Assembly (NCBI GenBank): GCA_022495995.1
Contig: JAFEMH010002446.1
Span: 248,001-312,000 of the forward strand
Reading direction: 5' to 3'
DNA length: 64,000 bases
Origin: Adenophora triphylla var. japonica
Lineage: Eukaryota > Streptophyta > Magnoliopsida > Asterales > Campanulaceae
The translations under genes and the position numbers were made by a program. This document shows, one piece after another, positions 1 to 11,041 of this stretch. The notes under the pieces are model-generated. The model was given only the letters and a program-made list of their open reading frames with translations. It had not been told where the DNA came from and made no database searches. Position 1 is the first letter of the stretch. Every line of letters starts with the position of its first letter.

Positions 1-470
1 ACCCTATATCTCCGGTTATCACTTGAGACGAGCATGATAGCTCCCATATAAGCTCAAACGTCCCAATGTGTAGGATTGATGGGCTAAGGACATTCCTTTC
101 TAAAGAACCCCATTTTGGACTATAAAAGAGAGTCCTTCTCTCGATCACGCATGACCCAAGGTCAAAAGAGCGATGATCACAAGTCCAAGATGAGGACGGG
201 ATCAAAGTCCCGAACACATAAAAATCCAAGGAATCCCGAGCGATAACCAACTAAATGGTTTATACGTCCGGAAGACAACTTGGAACACCCCCCCTCTTTT
301 CAACACATGCACACAAGAAAGCACGCAAGCAAGCACGAAAAATGGAATCTAGGGAGACTTGCTACGGCAAGGCACCTTGGGTGAACGACGATCCGTTCTT
401 CCCAAGGGGTAACTTAACCTCCGAACCCTAAAAACCTTTTTTTCAAAGTTTTGAGGAAATCAAAATGGCA
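1..470 (+). repeat. 3' part of the left LTR of the Tat-like element 1
   Basis: This stretch matches 10472-10945 almost base for base, so it is the end of a long terminal repeat whose first ~1.2 kb lies outside the window. It ends directly before a TGGCGACTC primer-binding-like site. No coding sequence is visible. Confidence 0.75.
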
Positions 471-564
471 TGGCGACTCTGTTTTTCAAATTAAACCGGA
501 TGTTTTCAAACTCGCGTGAATCTAAACTAAAAACAAAAAAATAGAATTTGGGCACACATTCACA
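471..564 (+). other. tRNA-primer-binding-like site and short leader, element 1
   Basis: TGGCGACTC at 471-479 is the start of the primer-binding site known from Ogre/Tat Ty3/gypsy elements (tRNA-Arg type). The complementarity usually seen further 3' is absent. About 85 bp of leader follow, up to a TTCACA boundary at 564. The same block recurs at 10946-11041. Confidence 0.6.
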
Positions 565-1840
565 CCCTTAGCCTTGACGGCGCTTGTCACTTTAAGCTTG
601 ATTGACGGCACGGGCCGGTTGCCACTGGGGCTGGTACTCGGAAGTGATGGTGAGCTCTGAGCTCGGTTAGCCAGGGCCTTGTTTACCATGAGCAGGCAGT
701 CGTCGAGGGTAACTTTGGCATTGCAGAATCTGACATTAAGGACCGGATCCTTGGTATCATCAGGATATCTGGAATAGATGATGTTGATGAAGTCGTCGTC
801 AATCACTTGATTAGAGGGATTCGTCGTGTCAACCAGAAGCTTCCAATTGTCCGATAGATGCCTGCACTGGACGTTGAGCTTGACAATTTCCATAGTGTTG
901 GAGCCTTGGTCATAGGTGACCTGATCGGAACGGGTGCCGTCCTCGAAACTGAGCATGTGAATGCAGAGGTCTGCCCGCGGGTCTGCCGCATCCTCGACTC
1001 CGGAGAGTCCTGATTCGTCATCGTCTGATGGCTCAACCCAAACGTAGGGACGTATTGCGTCCGGGTGCGTTGCTGGAGCTGCTAGAAAAACATCATACCC
1101 TTCACTGGAGAAGAGGGGTGCAGCGGGTAGTTCCTCATGGAGGACATCCCATATGACTTCCATGCATTCATCACGAGTGTGACGGTACTTGTTGACTTTT
1201 ATCACAAAAATCTCTTCGCTTGGCGGGGCTAGAGAGTTGGTTTGAAGAATGCTGACGAATCTCCGATTGGAGACAGGGGGTTTACGTGCCCGCATCATGG
1301 CGATGCTCAGGGTTTCTTTCCAATCTGCCTCCAAATGTTGGAAACGATAGTTGAACTTGATGTATCGGACTGCTTCAGGGTCTGCCTGCTCGAGTACGTT
1401 TACATAGTTAGCATCTCCGGACTCTGAGGGATTCTGATGAGATTTTCCCCGATAGTCCCCTGGTCAGTTTGGAGGATGTAGCCCCGGTGCCTGACCGCGA
1501 GCACGCTTGGCTGCTGTCTCGGCTTCGTTTTCTATGAGGAAACTGTCCCCTCTCATGACTTCAAGATCTCCCTGTCGGTTAATGAACTTAACGCACTGAT
1601 GGAGAGTGGAAGCTATGGCTTTCATGTGATGTAGCCAAGGGCGTCCTAACTGAGCCGTGAATTCGAATGGAATGTCCATCACGTGGAATTTTGCTGGCAC
1701 CATTTGGGTTTCGAACCAGAGTTCCAGAGTCACCGTCCCCAGGATGGGACGAGACGTGCTGTCGTAGGCCTTGATAGTCCGAGCTGACGGAATCAGATGG
1801 CTTTCGTTGATGCGCAGGGCTCGCATCATGCTCGCATCAT
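522..1840 (-). pseudogene. Ty3/gypsy protease and downstream polyprotein fragment
   Basis: This minus-strand reading frame runs from about 1840 down to 522 with one in-frame TGA at 1461-1463. The upstream half (about 1840-1464) resembles the C-terminal part of a retroviral-type aspartic protease: it has an LGRPWLH motif and then STLHQCVKF, as in plant Ty3/gypsy polyproteins. The N-terminal catalytic DTG region is missing. The downstream half (about 1457-522, some 310 codons) has acidic and Ser/Pro-rich stretches and no domain I recognise; it runs into the LTR leader. The orientation is opposite to the integrase fragment that starts at about 1838 and to the LTR, so this is a rearranged piece. 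Reverse transcriptase and RNase H are absent nearby. Confidence 0.6.
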
Positions 1841-2713
1841 GATGGCTCCTTGGCCGTTTGCAACTTGGGGTATTGACGTGATAGGGAAGATATCCCCGGC
1901 AGGAAGCAATGGGCATGAATTTGTGTTAGTAGCCATCGACTACTTCACCAAATGGGTAGAGGCCAAGTCCTACAAGGTCCTCACTTCCAAGAAGGTGACC
2001 CAGTTTATCAAGGAAAACACAATGTGTAGATATGGGGTGCCCATGAGATCATTTCTGATAATGGGTCGCACTTTGAAGGAGACTGCGATAGGTTACTGTC
2101 AGAATTCAGAATCACTCGCCACAAGTCATCCCCATACAGACCTCAGACTAACGGAGCCGTGGAAGCTGCTAATAAGACGCTCGAACGGATCATCCGGAAA
2201 ATGGCCACCCGTGGTCGTGATTGGCCCGAAAAGCTGCACCTGGCACTCTGGGGCTACAGAACGTCTGTCAGAACAGCCACAGGAGAAACTCCTTTTGCCC
2301 TAACCTACGGGAAGGAAGCGGTGTTACCAGTAGAGTTGGAAATCCCATCATTAAGGGTCCTACTGGAAAACAGTGTCAACGAAGTAGAATGGCTACACAC
2401 CCGGCATGATGAGTTGGCCCTGCTCGATGAAAGAAGGCTAAAAGCCATGGAGCACACCTGAGCCTACCAGAGGCGAATGGCCAGAGCATTTGACAAAAAG
2501 GTCAAGGCCAGGAACATCAAAGAGGGTGACTTAGTGTTGAAAGTGAAGCCCCCTACCAGAGACAACCCCCTGGGAAAATGGGAACCCGTTTGGATCGGCC
2601 CGTACGTGGTGCAGAAGATACTATCGGGAGGAGCCATGAAACTTGCAGACCTGGACGGCAATCCCTTTGTCCACCCAGTCAACGGTGATAAGCTCCGAAG
2701 GTACTATGTCTAA
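1838..2713 (+). pseudogene. Ty3/gypsy integrase, frameshifted
   Basis: This is the C-terminal part of a Ty3/gypsy polyprotein: the integrase catalytic core and C-terminal domain, which join element cDNA to host DNA. The first catalytic Asp lies in WGIDVIG. The second lies in SDNGSHF, reached only after a one-base shift near 2043-2045 (one C missing before ATGAG). The catalytic Glu lies in the NGAVEAANKTLERI stretch. The end has a GPY/F-type module (WIGPYVV). A TGA at 2459-2461 interrupts the frame, and coding ends with a TAA at 2713. The HHCC zinc region and everything upstream are missing; the copy starts abruptly where the minus-strand protease fragment begins. It cannot be functional. Confidence 0.85.
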
Positions 2714-3240
2714 AAAAAATTAATAAAAATAAAAAAAATCTTAGTGCAAAAAAGAGTAATACCCAGCTAGGCTGAAAACCCAAAAAGGGCGGTCTAGGCA
2801 AAAAACAGGGTTGCACATAAAAAAAAAAAGAAGAGAAAGAAAAATCTTAGTGCAAAAAGAGTAATGCCCAGCTAGGCTGAAAATCCAAAAAGGGCGGTCT
2901 AGGCAAAAAACAGGGCTGCACATAAAAAAAAAAAAAAGTTCATCAGAATGAACTACGAAGACCTGAGCCCCTTAGTCTTTCTTGTAAAAGGGGAACGTAG
3001 GCAGCCATTTATGTTTCGGTCTAAATAATAAAAAGGGCGATTAAGTCTCCATGAAATACGTCCTAAACAATAAAAAGGGCGATTAAGTCTCCATGAAATG
3101 CATCCTAAACAATAAAAAGTACAATCGAGTTTCCATGAAATGCGTCCTAAACAATAAATAAAGGGCATTCAAGTTTTCATAAAACGGGTCCTAATCAATA
3201 AGACATTTGAAATTTCCATGAAATTGTGTCTTGATTAATT
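2714..3240. repeat. Tandem repeats after integrase (about 108 bp x2, then about 50 bp x4)
   Basis: At 2735-2938 an A-rich ~108-bp unit containing 'gctaggctgaaaa' and 'gggcggtctaggcaaaa' occurs twice. After a spacer with 'ggggaacgtaggcagcc', a ~50-bp unit built on 'ggcgattaagtctccatg' and 'cgtcctaaacaata' is repeated about four times at 3016-3235. Such blocks are usual between integrase and the 3' region in Tat-like elements. Short minus-strand ORFs here are low-complexity shadows. Confidence 0.7.
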
Positions 3241-3410
3241 TCTAAGATAATATCTCTTGTTCATTACAAGTTAAAAACTCCTTGATGAGTTCAAGCACGG
3301 TCTACTTTTGACTCTGCTAACTTGCTACAAAGATCTAAAATACAATAAAATGACTAATAAACTACTGTGTTTGCAAAAATGGCAATAAGGGAATCCTAAG
3401 AAAAGATCTG
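3241..3410. other. Short non-coding spacer
   Basis: AT-rich, with no repeat or coding signal seen. It lies just beyond the stop codon of the DUF7745-like gene. Confidence 0.4.
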
Positions 3411-4913
3411 TTAGTCGTCATTCACTGAGTCTTCTTTGGTCTTCTTCCCTTTACCTCGACCCCGTCGAGTTTTTTTTCTCTTCTTCTCCAAGATGTCGGT
3501 CTCCCTCTTCCCGATCACCGGTATCCTCACTGGAGCCTCCATCAAACCGGTGTTAATAAGTGCCCTCTCAACGCGGGCACGAGTCCGCACTTCTTCCCTC
3601 TGAGCCTCAGTCAAGGGAGCGACTTCAGAAAGCCTCTTATATCGAGCCTCCATATCTTTGATAAGGTCACCCGACTGGTTATGGTGACTCGCCTTAGCTT
3701 CAGTCTCCCTCAGAGTCCTACTCGAGTCACCGTCAGCCCCCAATAAAGCCTGACGCCTCTCTCCCAATATGACCTGAGTCGCTCCCATCTCCCTCTCGTA
3801 CCAATCCAAGTAGACCGTAGTCAAGATGGTACTCTTCCTGCTCCTGAGGATAGCCCTGGGTGGGAAAACGGTGTATGTCCAAGCCCTTGAGAAGAATGAG
3901 AAGCTGGTCAGATCCCTCATGTCTAATGGCACCACCTCCATGGTACGGATGTCCTCCCAATCGCCCAACGGCTCCTGTAAGGCCCCGAACTTCCTGGATA
4001 CCAAGCAGGGTATGTAGAAGGATGACCAGCAGAACCCGGGAACCCTCACTATATAGGACTCCTGAAATGTCATCCTGGTCTGCAACCTCCAGTGAGGTAC
4101 CCACCAGCGAATATCCGAAGTGGATAACCTAGCCATCATCAGCTCCCAGTCACCCTGGTCCAGCTGTTGAGGTAAACCCCTCCGGGAAATCACCCAAGGG
4201 CACTGAGTCGGCAAAGCCCCTGGAAAAGCCCCGAGCCTCTCCTGCAGCCACAAAGTCAACACGGCCGGACACCCAGACCTCATGAAATGGTCTCCTATAG
4301 CCATCCTATCGATGCCATGCAGGGTCTCACCCAAAACCAATGGGACAATGTCCTTCCCAGCCCTGCAATCCCTAACCATGTCCAAGAGACCACCGTGACA
4401 GATCCCCATGGACTCAGCGGTGAACAGAGAAGAGAATATGCAGAGGATAAATGCATCCATAGCTACCGTGGTCATAGCCATATCCGGGAACCCGAACCTG
4501 CCCGGGATATCAGAAAGGTCAATCCTGTCCGGAGCTATCATCAACCCCTCAGCCTCTCCCAGAGATATGTGCAGAAAAGACGCCAACTTTGCCGCCACCG
4601 GCATATCTTCGATCAGAGGAATCAATATCGCCTCAATTTCTGGACCCCCAATCAAGGCTCGGAAGTCTTCGTAGGTTGGGACAATCTCATTGTAAGAAAA
4701 GCAGTAAACGTGTCTCCGAACGTCCCAAAACCTTGCTGCTGCTCTCAAAAGGTCCCAATCGGGCGGGAGATCCCTCAAATGCCATAAAGATTTGATCTTG
4801 AAAGAAGAATCAAACAGCCCCTTGTGAGATTGAAAGTTATATCTCACCCAATATTGAAGATCGGACAGAAAGCGGTCTCTTTTCCCCTTTTGCAATCTAA
4901 CGGGCTTCTCCAT
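3411..4913 (-). CDS. DUF7745-like accessory protein, intact 500-codon antisense ORF
   Basis: An uninterrupted ORF antisense to the element's integrase and LTR. The N-terminal ~330 residues resemble the plant DUF7745 family, of unknown function and often found with retrotransposons. Supporting motifs are WDLLRAAARFWD (about residues 53-64), a following Y/F-E-x-P-T-Y-E-D-F-R-A-L-I-G-G segment (about 77-91), and IVPLVLGETLHGI (about 192-204). The C-terminal ~130 residues are charged and probably helical, ending in a Lys/Arg-rich tail (KKRKKTRRGRGKGKK) that could be nuclear-localising or nucleic-acid-binding (inference). A truncated homologue lies at 44322-44901, again directly downstream of a PMD gene on the same strand, so the two form a module. 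The intact frame contrasts with its decayed neighbours. The first ATG was chosen because homology to the second copy starts within ten codons of it. Confidence 0.8.
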   Translation of the reverse strand: MEKPVRLQKGKRDRFLSDLQYWVRYNFQSHKGLFDSSFKIKSLWHLRDLPPDWDLLRAAARFWDVRRHVYCFSYNEIVPTYEDFRALIGGPEIEAILIPLIEDMPVAAKLASFLHISLGEAEGLMIAPDRIDLSDIPGRFGFPDMAMTTVAMDAFILCIFSSLFTAESMGICHGGLLDMVRDCRAGKDIVPLVLGETLHGIDRMAIGDHFMRSGCPAVLTLWLQERLGAFPGALPTQCPWVISRRGLPQQLDQGDWELMMARLSTSDIRWWVPHWRLQTRMTFQESYIVRVPGFCWSSFYIPCLVSRKFGALQEPLGDWEDIRTMEVVPLDMRDLTSFSFFSRAWTYTVFPPRAILRSRKSTILTTVYLDWYEREMGATQVILGERRQALLGADGDSSRTLRETEAKASHHNQSGDLIKDMEARYKRLSEVAPLTEAQREEVRTRARVERALINTGLMEAPVRIPVIGKRETDILEKKRKKTRRGRGKGKKTKEDSVNDD

Positions 4914-5437
4914 TGCAAAATGATCAAAGTTGATGTCTTTAGGTCAAATATGTGCTCTGGGAACAGTTGGGACAAGTCTAGAGTGAAAATGAAATGAAAT
5001 GGCCAAGCCTTGATTTTATTCTAAAAATAACCAGTCCAGACAGAACTGTGAGCCGCACGGCTTTATTTGCTCTCAGGTCCTGACCGCACGGCTTCATTTG
5101 CCTGATGTAAAAAAAAAAATCTGCAGCAACCAAGTTGCTGCCCAAAGGGAGTTTTCACCCCACTTTTTCAACAAAAACCTGTACAAAAACATATCCAAAC
5201 ACTAACCATGCAGTTATGTGTCATCACAAATCATTTTGGCCCAGTTTCAGCCCCAATTCCAAGCAAAAAACTGCCCCGAGGCTCAAGTAATATGTAAATT
5301 CATAAAGCATAAATTTAAAAAAAACATTAATACATTGTTTTCGCCCCATCGGCACCCAAATAAAGCAAAAAATAAACAAAGTGTGCATAAAATTGTTCAT
5401 TGTTTGTTTTTCCTCCTAAATTGATTCTAGAGACCTC
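4914..5437. other. Spacer between PMD and DUF7745 genes
   Basis: No gene. At 5051-5062 there is a small inverted repeat AGCC-GCAC-GGCT followed by TTTATTTGC, and a near copy at about 5083-5105. Related palindromes recur in the LTRs. The remainder is A/T-rich and probably holds the 5' end of the DUF7745 transcript. Confidence 0.4.
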
Positions 5438-8038
5438 CTAGGCCTCCGATTCCTCCTCATCACTGCTCAGCTCATAGAAGCTCGCCTCTCTCATCAAATC
5501 CTCATTGTCGCTCACATCAGAAAGATGAACATTCACATGTTCATACTCCGCCAGATGCTCCAGGATGCCGGCATTGGGTCCCCGTCCCCGAGGCATGGCG
5601 CTAGAGGAGTACTCTGAAGCCGATGAGGTGGATGCCGTGCCCCCTACATGCCTCCTTTTGTGCACAGGCTCCTGCAAGTTCGATGCAGCCTTTGAAGCGC
5701 AAGCCAGCTTCTTCAAAAGGGACCGGCATACATCTTTCCAGCCCCTATTCTGCCTGACCAAGCCATCATAAGTGCGAGCTCGAACCTGAGAAAAAGAGAA
5801 GGAAATCTCAGAAAATCTTGAAATTGCAAAAAACAAAGAAGTCTAAAAACGGGAAAAGACCCTAAAGTGTACTTACAGTGCTGTCTGGCGGCAGAGTATA
5901 CTGGGGCTCCCTAGTTTCGGGGACAGGTATCCTAAACCTCCTCGGTACCCCGTTGACCACATAAGAGAGATGAGCAGGAGGCATCGGCGGGTCAGTAGGC
6001 CCGGCCTCCCCATATCCCTGAGTGACAGCTAGCTTCACTAGCTTCTGTGGAGTCCTCAGTCGCTGCTCCACAAAGATAGCATAAGGGGTAGCCATGTCAA
6101 AATACTCCTCAGCTGCTACACCTGCCTGATATCTCTCTATGTCATCCGCCGACCAATCCCGGGGCTGCAACATCCGTGCTGGAGGATCATGGGGGGTAAT
6201 GCCATCCAATGGAGGGATATGGCCATGCTGCCTAGAGAAACGGTCCCCCAGATAGATGACATCACATGTCAACCCGGTCAACCATCGCCTCTGCCTCGTC
6301 TCCTCCACGGCCTCTCCTAGTAAAATCTCTGGATATCTTCCCCAAGGGTAAAAGTCCACTCCATTGTGCCCATCCCTGTTGATGACTGGCCTCACCATCT
6401 TGTAGTCAAAGGTGATCCGGGTCTTCCTGGTGAACTTGTCTCTCGCATCTCCCCTCCAGCAGATCATAGCGGGAAAGATGGTAGCATCGCTCTACTGGTT
6501 CCACGGAAAGAACCTGATCACCTCACAAAACCAGACCTGCATGTTCAAAACATCAAAAGGGTCATTTTCTCTCATAAAAGTCTCAAAGACAGAAAGTAAA
6601 AGAGAGAAAAGAAAGTGAGACTACCTCGAGAGCAAAAGAGAAGCAATCCATCGAAGCGGCCTTATTCAAATTTGTACGGATCCGAGGAAAAGTAAAGCTC
6701 TGCCAATCCGGCCTCGCCCCAAGAGACCGTCCCAATCCCATCAACATCCTCCAAGGAGTCGAGAAGGCAAGTCATAGCCAGCGTCCCAGAATTAGCAAAA
6801 ATGGTGACTGACAGCATCAACCACACAAAAGCCCTCGCAAGTTGGGAGGCAGTCACCTCATTAGCAGCAAATTCCTGCATGCAGTTTTGGACTGCCACCT
6901 CGATATTCCTAGTCTCCATCCCGGGACCCTTAGGAATAAGCTCAAATCCAACCAAAGCTCTAAACTCCTCCGCCGTAATATGGTTCCTCCAGGTCACAGG
7001 CCTCCCGGTGAACTGCAGGCCAGTGATAGCAGTGAAATCTGCAGGTGTCACTGTCAGCTCCCCTTAGCTAAGATGAAAGCTGTGGGTGGTGTCCCACTAG
7101 AACTCCAAGAGGGCCTGGATCAAGCCCTTGCTCTTCGAGGTAATGTGAATACCTCTGCCGATAGCCTCAATAAATAAATCCAAGCCGGTAGCCCTCACTA
7201 GCTGCTTGGGGTTCACCCCATCTTTCTCAAAATCAGGCATCCTCTGCCACAGCCTCACTGCAATCTCGGAAGGCCCCCTAGACTTGTTCTCCTTTAGACA
7301 AGCACAGCAAAAGAAACGTATCAGTCCTTCACCTCATTTCAAAAGCATGCATATATTCAATAGTGCACATGTTTTCAAAAGAAAAGCATTCAATAAAATT
7401 TTTCTGGCATCCTTTGCATGAAAAACGTGTCTTTCATCACTTGAAACACATCATGTCAAGCACATTGCTCTCCTAAGCACAAAATCACAATTTTCAAAAT
7501 TATTTGCACATAAGCATTAATTTTTTTTCTCAAAAAATGGCATGCATGAATCCTTTTCATCATCCAAAATCCCGTTTTAGCATCCATGATCAAAATTTGA
7601 CCTAGTTCTAGCACATGCAAGGACTCCGTCACATCTTAGACAATTGTTTTCTCAAAAATGGGTCATTCTCATTATTTCTTAAGAAAATTGCACATGCATG
7701 ATTGTTAATCTTCTTAGCCTCATAGGTTAATCATTAATATTTCAAAATCGTCATCAAAAATCCTAGGAAAATTCGAGAAATTCCTAAAACTCGAGTCAAG
7801 CCCTAGAATCAATCAAAATTCAATCAAAATCGACGGAATTGAGCAAATTAAGAATGCTTACCCCAACCGATTGAGGATTCGTCGATTTGTGCTCCCTCCT
7901 ACCCGGATAGAGCTCCGATGGAGGCGTAAGGAAGTCATACTTCCACTCCGTGCGAACGAGCTCTTTCCTCCTCCTTCGAGCGGCCTCCGAGATGTTCCTT
8001 CTTGCTTGCCTTGGCATAGGATTGCCCTCCGGATCCAT
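5438..8038 (-). pseudogene. Plant mobile domain (PMD) gene, four exons, with stops
   Basis: A minus-strand gene with inferred exons 8038-7859, 7291-6625, 6536-5877 and 5785-5438. Donor GTAAG and acceptor AG signals are visible; the last intron is 91 bp. The product resembles the plant mobile domain (aminotransferase-like, PF10536). Exon 2 has TPADFTAITGLQF and then SWGEAGLAELY; exon 3 has the Arg/Trp-rich segment around DVIYLGDRFSRQHG; the last exon is Ser-rich and acidic. PMD proteins occur in plant transposons, and some host members act in silencing. In-frame stops occur at 7097-7099, 7064-7066, 6662-6664 and 6492-6494; at least the first two look like TGG to TAG/TAA changes, so this copy is dead. 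It lies antisense in the LTR element, upstream of the DUF7745 gene. A second copy is at 41013-43749. Confidence 0.75.
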
Positions 8039-8416
8039 CTTAATTAATAGAAGCAAGGGAATTGAAGGATTTTGAAGAAATTCTCTCCCTCCTCTCTCTC
8101 TTCCTCGGCAGTAGATGGGCGGCAACAATGCCCGTTCAAATCTGTTTTAATAATCTGGAAAAATCAGACTTCTAGCCGTACAGCTTCTTTTGCCCCCGTC
8201 TCATGCCGGGCGGCTTCTTTCGCCCTGAGTAGAAATTACGATTTTGCCCCTGGACTTCCCACTTGGACGTATAATTCCTGTTATCCTTTAACTAGGATAA
8301 CTTCGTTTTCCAATGGATATCCGTTATCTCCTAAGCAAATAGACTTTCCTCCCCAGTCACCTTCGTTACTTCCGTTATAACGGAATGACGCTAGGTGACA
8401 ACCTCCGGATTGTCAG
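8039..8416. other. GA-rich 5' leader of the PMD gene and spacer
   Basis: Read on the minus strand, 8105-8070 is a purine-rich run upstream of the PMD start codon. A GA-rich run sits at the same place in the other copies (about 31826-31880, 36758-36782, 40936-40962). The remainder holds palindrome-like pieces such as the sequence around 8170-8225. Confidence 0.45.
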
Positions 8417-8700
8417 AACTCTAAACTTAAGCTACCTCTATCACGAATAGAGAAGTACGCTCAAGTTCTCTAAACTTAAGCTACCTCTATCACGAATAGA
8501 GAAGTACGCTCAAGTTCTCTAAACTTAAGCTACCTCTATCACAGATTGAAAAGTACGCTCAAGTTCTCTAAACTTAAGCTACCTCTATCACAGATAGAGA
8601 AGTACGCTCAAGTTCTCTAAACTTAAGCTACCTCTATCACAGATTGAGAAGTACGCTCAAGTTTTCCAAACTTCAGCTACCTCTATCTCCTCGATAGTGA
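8417..8700. repeat. About 58-bp tandem repeat x5 with nested hairpins
   Basis: Five units each contain ACTTAAGC, then CTCTAT-CACGA-ATAGAG, then GCTCAAGT (first at 8436-8452 for the inner stem). The inner 6-bp stem and the outer arms pair with each other, giving a nested inverted repeat. Later units carry loop variant CACAG, and the last (around 8680-8695) has CTATC-TCCTC-GATAG. Confidence 0.8.
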
Positions 8701-8814
8701 CGTAAGCTTTATTCACCTCAGGTGACAACCTCCATTAATTGTCAAAACCTTAAGGATCCTAGACATCGTTCCTAACTATCTAGTGATGCTTGAACTACGA
8801 CCAAGGCTTGATTC

Positions 8815-9295
8815 CTCCGGGATACGTAGGTAGCCTTTCATAAAAGGTCCAGCCATCCGACCGCAGTGGTCACCCTTTTCCATCATCGCTCCTCAGTGGT
8901 GAGGCAGCCTTTCATAAAGGTCCAGCCATCAGACCACATTGGTCACCCCTTTGTCATTCATCACTCCTCGGTGGTGAAGTAGCCCCTCATAGAGGTTCAG
9001 ATATCCGACAACATCGGTCACTTCTAGCATATCCCCAGTAGGATCAATCGCCTGACCTCCTAGGTCACTTTCTCTTCTATTTTCCCAGCAAGAGACCAGC
9101 TTCTCTCCGCTATTCCCTTGCGGATCTTTTCTGAACTATGGCCTGGCTTGATTCCTCCGGGATACGTAGGTAGCCTCCCAAAGGTTCAGCCACTTGACCA
9201 CCTTGGTCACCTAATCCATCTCGGCATTCGCCAGATTGGATCCTTTTCTATCGACAACCCCACTCACCCTGCAAGTGACATTGCTGAGGGGCTTC
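8815..9295. repeat. Region before the right LTR with GACC-N5-GGTC hairpins and a polypurine tract
   Basis: A loosely repeated ~110-bp block contains GACC-GCAGT-GGTC, GACC-ACATT-GGTC, CCGA-CAACA-TCGG, GACC-TCCTA-GGTC and GACC-ACCTT-GGTC. It also has 'ggatacgtaggtagcc', which recurs (inverted) beside each LTR of the 28-47 kb array. It ends with GAGGGG at 9286-9291, a short candidate polypurine tract immediately before the LTR. Confidence 0.65.
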
Positions 9296-10945
9296 TGTAA
9301 GTACCCAAATCTGGCTCATGCCTTCCGGTTAAGTTTTCCAGCAATTTCCCGGACTTTCCTAAAGTCCGGGAGCAATTCCGAAACTGTACCGAACCTTCCA
9401 AGGAATGAAGGGACTGATTTAAATTAAAAGGGCACGTTTTCCTTAATATGGAAAACCTTCTAGAAGTGCCACCTTGCATGATTCTAGAAACATGCTGAGT
9501 CATACAGGATAATGCCGCACGGCTGGATTAGGAGGAAACTCTTAGCCGCACGGCTTCATTAGCCTTATCCAGACTGCCTATAAATAGAGCCCTCCTCTAC
9601 CCATTTTGAACCAAGAACAACAGACCATATTCAGTACCAAAAGCTCTGTTCAAGCCCTGCTGCGAAAATCCAAGAAGTTGAAGAGTGCCAAGAAGCCACC
9701 TCCCTCCTCCTTGAAGCCTTCCAAGTTGGTCCATCCACTAGGCAAGATCCAAAGAAGAAGAGGTCACCACCATTGGTAATCTCTCACTCCCTTACCTTGC
9801 ATTATACTTGTTCTATGTGATATAGTTGCTCCTTGCATTCATATATTGCTATTATCTTGCTTGGGACTTGGTATTTGTTGTTAAATATCCTATCTTTATT
9901 CATATAAATCATACCCCCTCCCCCTTTGCATCCTTTGCATGAAATAAGCATCCTTCGCCCATAAAAATGTAATCTTTGAGTTAAAGGTGCATCCTTTGCA
10001 CCTAAAAGCCCCTTTTTACATAAAAATGATATCTTTATGCATCATTTGCATATAAAAATATAATCTTTATATTCAAATTGCATCCTTTGCACCCTAAAAC
10101 TCAATTTCAATTTTATACATAAAATGCATCCTTTGCACTAAAAATCAAGTCTTTATAATCAAAGTAGCATCCGTTGCTTTCAAGACGTAGTCTTTATGCA
10201 TCCTTTGCATATAAAATACTACTTTTCATACACATAAAAATGCATCCTTTGCATAAAAATCCTTTCTTTACATCAAAAAGCAACATTTGCAATCAAAAGC
10301 ATCCTTTGCACCAAAAAAAATGTCATCTTTTCACTAAAAATGTCATTTTTAACATGCATCCCCCCATGTCCCCATTAGCAACCTTCGGAATGGACCGGTG
10401 TAAAGATCATATCTTTACATCGTTTCTTCCATTAAAGGTGCCACAATCTCTTTAGGAAGGGATAAACCTTAAACCTATATCTCCGATTATCGCTTGAGAC
10501 GAGCATGATAGCTCCCATATAAGCTCAATCGTCTCAAGGCGTAGGATTGATGGGCTAAGGACGCTCCTTTTCTAAAGAACCCCATCTTGGACTATAAAAG
10601 AGAGTCCTTCTCTCGATCACGCAAGTCCCAAGGTCAAATAGCGATGATCACAAGTCCAAAATGAGGACGGGATCAAAGTCCCGAACACATAAAAATCAAA
10701 GGAATCCCGAGCGACAACCAACTAAATGGTTTGTACATCCGGAAGACAACTTGGGACATTCCCCCCTCTCTTTTCAACACATGCACACAAGAAAGAACAC
10801 AAGCAAGCACGAAAAATGGAATCTAGGGAGACTTGCTAAGGCAAGGCACCTTGGGTGAACGACGATCCGTTCTTCCCAAGGGGTAACTTAACCTCCGAAC
10901 CCTAAAATCCTTTTTTTTCAAAGTTTTGAGAAAATCAAAATGGCG
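9296..10945 (+). repeat. Right LTR of element 1
   Basis: It starts TGTAAGTACCC directly after the candidate polypurine tract and ends just before TGGCGACTC. Its last ~470 bp equal 1-470. A TATA box lies at 9579-9586. From 9935 to 10320 about fifteen loose copies of TGCATCCTTTGCA (stem TGCA) alternate with A-rich DNA. The length to the PBS-like site is 1650 bp. Together with the TATA box, this sets the element orientation as plus. Confidence 0.75.
9579..9586 (+). promoter_or_regulatory. LTR TATA box, element 1
   Basis: TATAAATA in the context CTGCCTATAAATAGAGCC, followed by an adenine-rich, CA-rich start region about 30 bp downstream. Its direction agrees with the LTR orientation and the integrase. 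Confidence 0.6.
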
Positions 10946-11041
10946 TGGCGACTCCGTTTTTCAAATTAAACCGGATGTTTTCAAACTCGCGTGAATCCAA
11001 TCTAAAAAACACAAAAATTAGAATTTGGGCACACATTCACA
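10946..11041 (+). other. Second PBS-like site and leader, downstream of the right LTR
   Basis: TGGCGACTC at 10946-10954 and the following leader up to TTCACA at 11041 repeat 471-564. A plain 3' LTR should not be followed by a PBS, so either the LTR unit extends past this motif or the right LTR is also the 5' LTR of another, deleted copy. Confidence 0.55.
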
